From: Janthinobacterium sp. TND4EL3
GTDB lineage: Bacteria > Pseudomonadota > Gammaproteobacteria > Burkholderiales > Burkholderiaceae_D
DNA length: 64,000 nt
Assembly (NCBI RefSeq): GCF_900156175.1
Contig: NZ_FTMV01000017.1
Span: 1 to 64,000, forward strand
Reading direction: 5' to 3'
The translations under genes were made by a program, and so were the position numbers. Below the pieces are notes generated by a model, which was not told the origin of the DNA, made no database searches, and was given only the letters and a program-made list of their open reading frames with translations. Shown here piece by piece: positions 16,532-23,702 of this stretch (positions are counted from its first letter, which is position 1; every line of letters starts with the position of its first letter).

Positions 16532-17175
16532 AAACCGACGATCTGATCGCCATGCTGGCCAGCGGTCCCGACGTGGCCGCCGCGCCGCCGCCCGGCGCCC
16601 GCTGGCGCGCCGCGTCCACCCTGGGCGCCGGCCTGCTGGCCAGCGTGGCGCTGATGGCCATGCTGCTGGGCGTGCGGCCCAACCTGGACCAGCTGGCGCA
16701 GCTGCCCGATTTCTGGATCAAGGTGGGCTTCGTCGCCTGCCTGTGCCTGGCGGGCTGGCATGTCAGCCGCCGCCTGTGCGTGCCGGGCGCCGCTACCCGC
16801 GCCCTGCCCCTGCTGGTGGCCCTGCCCCTGCTGCTGATGTGGACCCTGGGCGCCATCATCGTGCAGGAAGCCCCGCCCGAGCAGCGCGCCGAGCTGTTCT
16901 GGGGCGCCACCTGGCGCAGCTGCCCCCTGCTGATCGCCACCCTCTCCTTGCCCATCCTGGCCGCCGTGCTGCGCCTGATGCGCCAGCTGGCACCGACGCG
17001 ATTGCGCCTGGCGGGCGCCGCCGCCGGCTTTGCCGCCGGCGGCCTGGCCGCCCTCGTCTACTGCCTGCACTGCCCGGAGCTGGCCGCCAGCTTCGTCGGC
17101 TTCTGGTACGTGCTGGGCATGCTGGTGCCGACGGCCATCGGCGCGGCCATCGGCCCGAAAGTGCTGGCCTGGTAA
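16528..17175 (+). CDS. nrsF: NrsF-type (DUF1109) membrane anti-sigma factor
   Basis: This 215-residue inner-membrane protein has six hydrophobic segments and belongs to DUF1109, renamed NrsF. It would hold SigF inactive at the membrane until stress. Two cysteines, Cys132 (SCPLL) and Cys182 (HCPE), lie almost exactly where the functionally required pair of the Caulobacter protein is reported, so direct thiol sensing is plausible. Its ATG overlaps the sigF stop (ATGA), consistent with 1:1 synthesis. Confidence 0.9.
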   Translation: MKTDDLIAMLASGPDVAAAPPPGARWRAASTLGAGLLASVALMAMLLGVRPNLDQLAQLPDFWIKVGFVACLCLAGWHVSRRLCVPGAATRALPLLVALPLLLMWTLGAIIVQEAPPEQRAELFWGATWRSCPLLIATLSLPILAAVLRLMRQLAPTRLRLAGAAAGFAAGGLAALVYCLHCPELAASFVGFWYVLGMLVPTAIGAAIGPKVLAW

Positions 17176-17213
17176 GGGGGCGGCAAGGTCAGTCGCCTAC
17201 GTTGACAAAGAGT

Positions 17214-17243
17214 TGAATCCGTTTTTTGTAGCCGTTCGTATAA
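17214..17243 (+). promoter_or_regulatory. candidate ECF-type promoter upstream of DUF4331 gene
   Basis: TGAATCC (17214-17220), a 16-base spacer and CGTATAA (17237-17243) precede the DUF4331 start by about 60 bases. The shape (TGAAnCC and CGTA) is typical of ECF sigma promoters but differs from the GTAACC/CGAA SigF motif, so a different sigma factor would be involved. This is inferred by eye. Confidence 0.35.
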
Positions 17244-17306
17244 GTCAGGCAGCCTGCAGTTTCCTGGACTTGTCTGTCAACGCCAACAAAAATCGGGAGA
17301 ATCGAA

Positions 17307-18803
17307 ATGTCTTTGTCACTGTCAAAAACCGCCCTGGGCGCCGCCCTCCTGGGCAATCTGCTGGCGGCCGCCCTTGCGCCGTCCGCCCACGCTTCCAGCC
17401 ACCGCGAAGCGCCGTTCATCACGCAAAACCCCAAGGTCGACGCCACCGACTTCTACATGTTCCGCAGCTACGAGGCGGGCCGCGGCGCCTACACCACCCT
17501 CGTGGCCGACTACGTGCCGCTGCAGGACGCCTACGGCGGCCCCAACTACTTCGCCATGGACCCCAACGCCCTGTACGAGATCCATATCGACAACAATGGC
17601 GACGGCAAGGAAGACCTCACCTTTCAGTTCCGCTTTGCCAACACCATCAAGGATGGCCAGTTCACCGTGGGCGGCAAGAAAGTGTCGATTCCGCTCGTCA
17701 TCAACGGCGGCGCCATCGATACCGTCAACCCAGCCGGCCTGAACGTGCGCGAAACCTACACCGTGACGGTGGTGCGGGGCGACCGCCGCACGGGCACGCG
17801 CAGCAGCGTGACCAATGCCAGCGGCGGCGGCACGACCTTCGACAAGCCCGTCGACAATATCGGCAACAAGGCCATCCCCAACTATGCGGCGTATGCCGCG
17901 CAGCATGTCTACACGGTCAGCATCCCCGGCTGCGCCACGCCGGCGCGCATGTTCGTCGGCCAGCGCAAGGACCCCTTCGTGGTGAACCTGGGCGAAACGT
18001 TCGACTTGATCAACATCAAGGCGCCCGCCACGGAGTTTGCCGCGAATGCGGAATCGGCTGCCAGGGATGACCTGGCGCGCAAGAACGTCACGGCCATCGA
18101 GATGGAAGTGCCGACCGCCTGCCTGACGGCCGGCAGCGACCCCGTCATCGGCGGCTGGACCACGGCCAGCCTGCGCCAGGGCCGCCTGCTGAACCCGGCG
18201 CCTGGCAGCAGCGCGGCGTCGAAGGAAGGCGGCGCGTGGGTGCAGGTGTCGCGCCTGGGCATGCCACTGGTAAATGAACTGGTGATCGGCCTGAAGGACA
18301 AGGACCGCTTCAACGCCAGCAAACCCTCGGGCGACGCGCAGTTTGCCGACTACGTCACCAACCCGACGGTGCCGGCCCTCGTGGAAGTGCTGTTCGGCTC
18401 GGCCGGCGCCAAGGCGCCCACCAACTTCCCCCGCAACGACCTGGTGGCCACCTTCCTGACGGGCATCAAGGGCGTGAACCAGCCCGCCACCGTGACGGCT
18501 TCGGAAATGCTGCGCCTGAATACGTCCATCGCGCCCACCGCCGTGGGCTCGCAAAAGCGCCTGGGCGTCATCGACGGCGACAGCGCGGGCTTTCCGAACG
18601 GCCGCCGTCCCGGCGACGACGTGGTCGACGTGGTGCTGCGCGTGGCCATGGGCAAGCTGTGCACCCTGAACATCGGCTGCGCCCCGTCCGACGCCCCGGC
18701 CGGCGGCCTGCACTTCACGGACGGCGCCTTCCTCGACGAAACCTACTTCACGGCGGGTTTCCCCTACCTGAAAACGCCCGTGGCCGGTTCGCCACAGCTG
18801 TAA
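17307..18803 (+). CDS. DUF4331 domain secreted protein
   Basis: This 498-residue protein has a signal peptide ending at SAHA (about residue 29). The DUF4331 opening SSHREAPFITQNPKVDATDF and the segment YEIHIDNNGDGKEDLTFQFR follow; the latter has a calcium-loop-like DNNGDG. The family is widespread and of unknown function. It heads a run of four same-strand genes (lipoprotein, TPR protein, HupE/UreJ) directly after sigF-nrsF. GGGAG precedes the ATG. Confidence 0.9.
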   Translation: MSLSLSKTALGAALLGNLLAAALAPSAHASSHREAPFITQNPKVDATDFYMFRSYEAGRGAYTTLVADYVPLQDAYGGPNYFAMDPNALYEIHIDNNGDGKEDLTFQFRFANTIKDGQFTVGGKKVSIPLVINGGAIDTVNPAGLNVRETYTVTVVRGDRRTGTRSSVTNASGGGTTFDKPVDNIGNKAIPNYAAYAAQHVYTVSIPGCATPARMFVGQRKDPFVVNLGETFDLINIKAPATEFAANAESAARDDLARKNVTAIEMEVPTACLTAGSDPVIGGWTTASLRQGRLLNPAPGSSAASKEGGAWVQVSRLGMPLVNELVIGLKDKDRFNASKPSGDAQFADYVTNPTVPALVEVLFGSAGAKAPTNFPRNDLVATFLTGIKGVNQPATVTASEMLRLNTSIAPTAVGSQKRLGVIDGDSAGFPNGRRPGDDVVDVVLRVAMGKLCTLNIGCAPSDAPAGGLHFTDGAFLDETYFTAGFPYLKTPVAGSPQL

Positions 18804-18816
18804 CAAGGAGAGCGCG

Positions 18817-19056
18817 ATGAAAAAGCTCCATGCACTCGGCGCCCTGGCGCTCACGGCCCTGCTGGCAGGCTGCGGTGGCGGCGGCAGCGGCAACGGCGGC
18901 AACGGCGGCACCACGCCGCCGCCCGTGGCCATGCTCGACGCCTTCTATGTGGCCGTGGCCAACGTCATTGTCGCCACCAGCGACGACAAGGAAGGCGTCG
19001 CCATCGACGCCATCATGGCAACGTCGCCGGAAGACACAGAACCGGTGCCCCTGTAA
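18817..19056 (+). CDS. small predicted lipoprotein
   Basis: This 79-residue protein has a lipobox LLAGC (Cys at about 19) after a short hydrophobic leader, then a Gly-rich linker and a 45-residue acidic tail. AAGGAG lies upstream at good spacing and it starts 13 bases after DUF4331, so it is in the same operon. I do not recognise the mature part. It would be a membrane-anchored periplasmic partner. Confidence 0.75.
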   Translation: MKKLHALGALALTALLAGCGGGGSGNGGNGGTTPPPVAMLDAFYVAVANVIVATSDDKEGVAIDAIMATSPEDTEPVPL

Positions 19057-19062
19057 GCCCCT

Positions 19063-19096
19063 GCGGGCGCCGGAAAGTACGCTCTCCGGCGCCCGC
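19063..19096 (+). terminator. perfect 12-bp stem hairpin between lipoprotein and TPR genes
   Basis: GCGGGCGCCGGA (19063-19074) and TCCGGCGCCCGC (19085-19096) are perfectly complementary around a 10-base loop. No T-run follows. Inside an apparent operon it more likely protects the upstream mRNA or attenuates the two downstream genes than terminates fully. Confidence 0.55.
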
Positions 19097-19122
19097 ATCA
19101 ATGACTGTTGATGGCATCCACC

Positions 19123-20334
19123 ATGAAAACACCGATTTCCCTGCTGTGCGCCTGCCTGCCCCTGCTGGCCTGGGCAGCGCCCTACACGCCGAAGGACGGC
19201 GGCGCCGTCATCGAGCAATTGCCACGCCGCACCGACGCCACGCAGAGCGAGCTGCGCGGCCTGCGCCAGCAACTGAACGCCGCGCCGAACGACCTGGCCC
19301 TGGCGGCCGGCCTGGCGCAGCGCTACATCGCGCTGGCGCGCAGCGAAACGGACCCGCGCTACCTCGGTTACGCGCAAGCGGCCCTGGCGCCCTGGTGGCG
19401 GCAAGCGGCGCCGCCCCTGCCCGTGCGCCTGCTGCGCGCCACCATCTTGCAAAGCACCCACCAGTTCGGTCCCGCCCTGCATGACCTCGACGCCGTCATC
19501 GCGCAGGAACCGGCGAATGGCCAGGCCTGGCTGACGCGCGCCACCGTCCTGACCGTGCAGGGCGATTACGCGCAGGCGACGGCCAGCTGCGCGCGCCTGT
19601 CGGCGCTTTCCACGCAGCTGGTCACCGTCACCTGCCTTGCCAATATCGCCAGCGTCACGGGCCGCGCCGCCGCCAGCGAGCGCCTGCTGGACCTGACCCT
19701 GCAAAGGAGCGCCGGCGCGGCGCCCGAGCTGGAAAGCTGGGCCGCCACCCTGCTGGCGGAAATGGCCACGCGGCGCGGAGAGACCGCGCTGGCCGAGGCG
19801 CGCTACAGGGCGGCGCTGGCGCGCCGGCCGCGCGACAGTTATCTGCTGGGCGCCTACGCCGACTTCCTGCTCGACCGCCAGCGCCCGCAGGACGTCGTCC
19901 AGCTGCTGCAAGACCGGCAGCGCATCGACGCCCTGCTGCTGCGTCATGCGCTGGCCCTGCAGGCGCTGCCGGGCCGGCAAGCGGCGTTCGAGGCGGCCAA
20001 GGCCGAACTGGCGGCCCGCTTCACCGCCGCCATGCAGCGGGGCGACACCGTGCACCAGCGCGAGCAGGCCCGTTTCGCCCTGTTCTTGCAACAGGATGTG
20101 CCGTCCGCGCTGCAACTGGCGCAACAGAACTGGGCCATCCAGAAGGAAGTGCCCGACATGCGCATCCTGCTCGAAGCGGCCCTGGCCGCGCGCGACTACG
20201 GCGCCGCGCAACCGGTGCTGGCGTGGATCGCGGCCAACGGCGTGGAAGACGCGGCCCTGCAGCGGCTCGTCAGGCAGCTGGGGCCGCAGGATGGCGTGAA
20301 AATCAGTGCCGCCAGGAAGGCAGGTGTGCTGTGA
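19123..20334 (+). CDS. secreted tetratricopeptide-repeat protein
   Basis: This roughly 403-residue protein has a signal peptide (LLCACLPLLAWAAP) and alanine-rich helical repeats of TPR type across about residues 60-380, such as PANGQAWLTRATVLTVQGDYAQATASC without clear catalytic motifs. It is probably a periplasmic scaffold. The start is uncertain: ATGs at 19111 and 19123 are both without a strong ribosome site. Its stop overlaps the GTG of the HupE/UreJ gene, so those two are coupled. Confidence 0.8.
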   Translation: MKTPISLLCACLPLLAWAAPYTPKDGGAVIEQLPRRTDATQSELRGLRQQLNAAPNDLALAAGLAQRYIALARSETDPRYLGYAQAALAPWWRQAAPPLPVRLLRATILQSTHQFGPALHDLDAVIAQEPANGQAWLTRATVLTVQGDYAQATASCARLSALSTQLVTVTCLANIASVTGRAAASERLLDLTLQRSAGAAPELESWAATLLAEMATRRGETALAEARYRAALARRPRDSYLLGAYADFLLDRQRPQDVVQLLQDRQRIDALLLRHALALQALPGRQAAFEAAKAELAARFTAAMQRGDTVHQREQARFALFLQQDVPSALQLAQQNWAIQKEVPDMRILLEAALAARDYGAAQPVLAWIAANGVEDAALQRLVRQLGPQDGVKISAARKAGVL

Positions 20335-21449
20335 AACGCTGCCTGTTCATCGTGCTGCTGTGCGTATGGCTAAGTCCCGCGCACGCCCACAAGCCCAGCG
20401 ACAGCTACCTGAGCCTGGCCGTCCACGGCCAGCAGATCGAGGGGCAATGGGATATCGCCCTGCGCGACCTCGATTTCGCCATCGGCCTCGACGGCAATGG
20501 CGACGGCGCGCTGACCTGGGATGAAATCCGCGCGCGCCACGCGGCCATTGCCGCCTACGCGCTGCAGCGCCTGCAGGTGGCCGGCGACGAGGGCGCGTGC
20601 ACGCTGGAAGCGGCCGAACAGCTGATCGACCGCCACACGGACGGCGCCTACAACGTGCTGCGTTTTCGCGCCGACTGCCCGGGCGCCGCGCCGGCCAATC
20701 TGACCATTGGCTATACGCTGTTCGCCGACCTCGACCCGCAGCACAAGGGGCTGCTCAAGATCGATAGCGGCGGCGCCACGCAAACGGCCATCTTCGACCC
20801 GGACAGCCCGCGCCAGACGATCTCGCTGGCCGCGCCGGACCGGCTGGCGCAGTTCGGCGCCTACGTGCAACACGGCATCTGGCATATCTGGATCGGCTAC
20901 GACCATATTTTGTTTCTGCTGTCGCTGCTGCTGCCGGCCGTGCTGCTGCCGGGCTTGCGCGAGCAGCAGCAAGGCTTGCAGGCGGCCTTCCATGATGTGC
21001 TGAAGGTTGTCACGGCGTTCACGCTGGCCCACTCCATCACGTTGAGCCTGGCCAGCCTGTCCGTCGTGTCGCTGCCTTCGCGCTGGGTGGAGTCGGCCAT
21101 CGCCGCCTCCGTCATTCTGGCGGCGCTGAACAACCTGCTGCCCTTGTTCCGCGGCAAGCGCCCCGTGGCCGCCTTTGCCTTCGGCCTGATCCACGGTTTC
21201 GGCTTTGCCAGCGTGCTGCGCGACCTGGGCTTGCCCCAGTCCTCGCTGCTGGCCAGCCTGCTGGGCTTCAACGTGGGCGTGGAACTGGGCCAACTGGCCA
21301 TCGTCGCCGCCTTCTTGCCCCTCGCCTGGCTGCTGCGCAAGACCTGGCTGTACCGGCAAGTGCTGACCGTCGGTTCGCTGGCGATTGCCCTGGTGGCGTG
21401 CGTGTGGCTGGTGGAGCGGGTGGCCGATATCAAGCTGATCAGCGCGTGA
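20331..21449 (+). CDS. HupE/UreJ family membrane protein with EF-hand-like loop
   Basis: This 372-residue protein has a signal peptide (to about residue 20) and a periplasmic domain containing a good EF-hand loop (DGNGDGALTWDE, residues 54-65). A HupE/UreJ membrane domain follows from about residue 175, with HGIWHIWIGYDHILFLLSLLLPA, FTLAHSITLSLA and FGLIHGFGFA. HupE/UreJ proteins are linked to nickel or cobalt uptake, but this subgroup, fused to a periplasmic domain, has no assigned substrate. It starts with GTG, overlapping the TPR stop by GTGA. Confidence 0.87.
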   Translation: MKRCLFIVLLCVWLSPAHAHKPSDSYLSLAVHGQQIEGQWDIALRDLDFAIGLDGNGDGALTWDEIRARHAAIAAYALQRLQVAGDEGACTLEAAEQLIDRHTDGAYNVLRFRADCPGAAPANLTIGYTLFADLDPQHKGLLKIDSGGATQTAIFDPDSPRQTISLAAPDRLAQFGAYVQHGIWHIWIGYDHILFLLSLLLPAVLLPGLREQQQGLQAAFHDVLKVVTAFTLAHSITLSLASLSVVSLPSRWVESAIAASVILAALNNLLPLFRGKRPVAAFAFGLIHGFGFASVLRDLGLPQSSLLASLLGFNVGVELGQLAIVAAFLPLAWLLRKTWLYRQVLTVGSLAIALVACVWLVERVADIKLISA

Positions 21450-21518
21450 TCGCGCCCCTCATTGGCCTGGCTACGGCGGCGCTGGCCGAAGTGGGTCGGG
21501 CGGCCGCGGAGCAAGGCA

Positions 21519-22064
21519 TCAGGGAAAACCAATAAACGCCTGCGGCACGGCCTGCGTCAGCCACACGCCATTGTCGGACACATAAAACACATGGCCCTGC
21601 GCCTGCATGGCGGCCGCAGCGACCGTCAGCACGACGGGCTTGCCGTGGCGCGCTCCCACGGCCACGGCCGTTTCGCGGCTGGACGACAGGTGCACGTGCT
21701 TGCGCGCTCCAGGCAGCAGGCCGGCAGCGCGGATCGCCTCGACAAAGCGGCTGGCCGTGCCGTGGTACAGCATGGCGGGCGGCGTGGCGGGCGGCAGATC
21801 GAGATCGACGGCGGCCAGGGAATGCCCCTGGTTGGCGCGGATGCGCAAGCCATCTGGACTGATGGCGTAGCGCGACTTGCTGTCGCGCGCCACCACGTCA
21901 TCCAATTGTTCACGGGAAAGGCGGCGGCCATGCCGGGCAGCGTGCGCCAGCAGCTGGGCTATGTCGGCCCAGCCCCGGGCATCGAGTGCGAGGCCGATTT
22001 TTTCGGGCGCGTGGCGCAGGATAAGGGAAAGGAATTTACTGGTTTGTACTAAATGATCTGTCAT
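21519..22064 (-). CDS. kptA: RNA 2'-phosphotransferase, KptA/Tpt1 family
   Basis: This 181-residue protein matches KptA end to end: [61 protein letters not shown] and [13 protein letters not shown]. The family removes a 2'-phosphate from spliced tRNA using NAD+ in eukaryotes. The bacterial role is unclear because tRNA splicing of that kind is absent; repair of 2'-phosphorylated or ADP-ribosylated RNA ends is suspected. It stands alone. Confidence 0.93.
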   Translation of the reverse strand: MTDHLVQTSKFLSLILRHAPEKIGLALDARGWADIAQLLAHAARHGRRLSREQLDDVVARDSKSRYAISPDGLRIRANQGHSLAAVDLDLPPATPPAMLYHGTASRFVEAIRAAGLLPGARKHVHLSSSRETAVAVGARHGKPVVLTVAAAAMQAQGHVFYVSDNGVWLTQAVPQAFIGFP

Positions 22065-22153
22065 TCAATCTTTTTGTGATGAGCACGCACAGCCGTGCAG
22101 CATGCTTGTAGTGTAGCAGAGGCCGCGCTGCCATGGCGGCGACATCACTTGCC

Positions 22154-22179
22154 ACGGTAAAGTGCGCGCACTTTACCGT
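22154..22179. promoter_or_regulatory. perfect 26-bp palindrome upstream of unknown A+T-rich gene
   Basis: The arm ACGGTAAAGTGCG (22154-22166) is followed immediately by its exact reverse complement (22167-22179). It lies between divergent kptA and the unknown gene starting at 22281. A continuous 26-bp perfect dyad is very unlikely by chance and suggests an operator for a dimeric repressor. No regulator gene lies next to it. Confidence 0.6.
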
Positions 22180-22280
22180 CTCCTTGAAATCCATCAAGCG
22201 ATATTGAATAACTGAATACACAGCCAGTCGCTGCGCGCAAGATAGCTTGATTCATTCATTTCCATTGATGTATCAAAGAC

Positions 22281-23669
22281 ATGAACGATGCACAGGATCA
22301 CGCTGATCTCATGAATCGAGTCGAAGGGAAACTTGCGGCCCTACGCGAATCAACCTTTCCATCCGGTCGCCTTTCTGCGTGCGAAGGGCACGATGGCCTG
22401 CCATTGTTACATATGGCCATGGCAGCAGAGCTGCTTTCCTTCATTCAAGAATCAATATCGTTGGCACATCAGCATGAAGACGAATGGGGATTTACGGCGC
22501 AAGACCTGCTTCATATCGGCGTCAACCCGCCCCGAGGCTTGCTGATTGATTGCACAAGCTTGCACATCCCCGACACCTTCAGCATGGAAGAGAATATCCT
22601 GGCGGATTTTGGCTGGTATTACATCGAGTTCGATTTTTCCCGCTCGCTCTTCAAGCACATGCACATACGCTTCGAGTCATACGCAAAGAGAGTGGAATTT
22701 ATTCTCAATGCAACTACCATCCTGGGATCTGGCGACATCAGCCTGCAGAAATCATCAGCAACAATATATGCAACTGATTTTTCCGTCAAAAAAATTTTCA
22801 GAACCTCGGGAAGTTTTGATCTGATTGTAATAAAAAGATCAGAAATAGCATTACTGGAAATTCATGGCGCAAGAATACGACGGGCACACATCATCAATTG
22901 CAATATATCCGATGGAATAAACATATGCAGAGTAACCATTCTGGAAGATATTTCATTTCGTGAATCCAGAATAAAATTAATTGCCACATTCGACGATTGC
23001 AAATTTGTGTTGCCGCCGGACTTTCATGATGTTTCGGCACCCAGCGAAACGACTTTTTTACACACTGAGTATGGCTTGGCCAAGGATAAAAAACGGTCTG
23101 AAGTTTTTATTACCAATAAACAGATCATGAACGACACCCCCGGCCGTTTCCGGGCTTTGCGTATCGCCATGAAAAATGCTGGCGCCCAGCACGAAGAAGC
23201 AGAATTTTTCGCCCAGGAATTACGCTCACGGCGCCGCGCCGCCCTCTCTTCCGACTCGCATATCAAGATGGATATGGCCGAAATTGCCATATCATGGCTC
23301 TATGATCAGATTTCTGCCTTCGGCACGTCCATCTGGCGCGCCCTGCTATCCTTTATCCTATGGAACTTCGCCTTCTGGTGTGTGTTTTATATTTTCGAAA
23401 TATTTTTTTGCAATAACAAGCAATGCTTCCTGATTAACAAAAATTTAGAAAGCAAGATTTTTTCGGAGCATCCTGCATTGACCATTGCCATGCAGAACGC
23501 GCTCAATCCATTGTCCATCTTTGCCAGCAATGCGTTCATCAACGCAAATAGCATAACCCTGCTTGCCCTCTCCTTGCTTCAAAGCATAGGTTCGGTCGGC
23601 ATCGCCGCCCTTCTTCTTCTCGCGATAAAAGGACGTTTTCAACGTGGCGGTGGCGGTAGCAGCGCTTGA
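22281..23669 (+). CDS. unknown protein: beta-helix-like N-terminal part and two C-terminal membrane segments
   Basis: I do not recognise a named family for this 462-residue protein. Residues 85-260 show short alternating hydrophobic strands like pentapeptide or right-handed beta-helix folds. PGRFRALRIAMKNAGAQHEE and EAEFFAQELRSRRR (about 287-319) resemble the helical motif that precedes the membrane part in pentapeptide-type membrane proteins. Strong membrane segments lie at about 351-377 and 422-449. The gene is clearly richer in A+T and AAA/ATA codons than its neighbours, a sign of recent transfer. The ribosome site at the ATG is weak. Confidence 0.75.
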   Translation: MNDAQDHADLMNRVEGKLAALRESTFPSGRLSACEGHDGLPLLHMAMAAELLSFIQESISLAHQHEDEWGFTAQDLLHIGVNPPRGLLIDCTSLHIPDTFSMEENILADFGWYYIEFDFSRSLFKHMHIRFESYAKRVEFILNATTILGSGDISLQKSSATIYATDFSVKKIFRTSGSFDLIVIKRSEIALLEIHGARIRRAHIINCNISDGINICRVTILEDISFRESRIKLIATFDDCKFVLPPDFHDVSAPSETTFLHTEYGLAKDKKRSEVFITNKQIMNDTPGRFRALRIAMKNAGAQHEEAEFFAQELRSRRRAALSSDSHIKMDMAEIAISWLYDQISAFGTSIWRALLSFILWNFAFWCVFYIFEIFFCNNKQCFLINKNLESKIFSEHPALTIAMQNALNPLSIFASNAFINANSITLLALSLLQSIGSVGIAALLLLAIKGRFQRGGGGSSA

Positions 23670-23702
23670 GGATCGCTTCGCCTGCATTCTTGCGCCGGGC
23701 GA

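Noticed and set aside
17322..18932. 536-codon open frame antisense to DUF4331
   Set aside because: It is a shadow of a gene with a clear signal peptide and family match.
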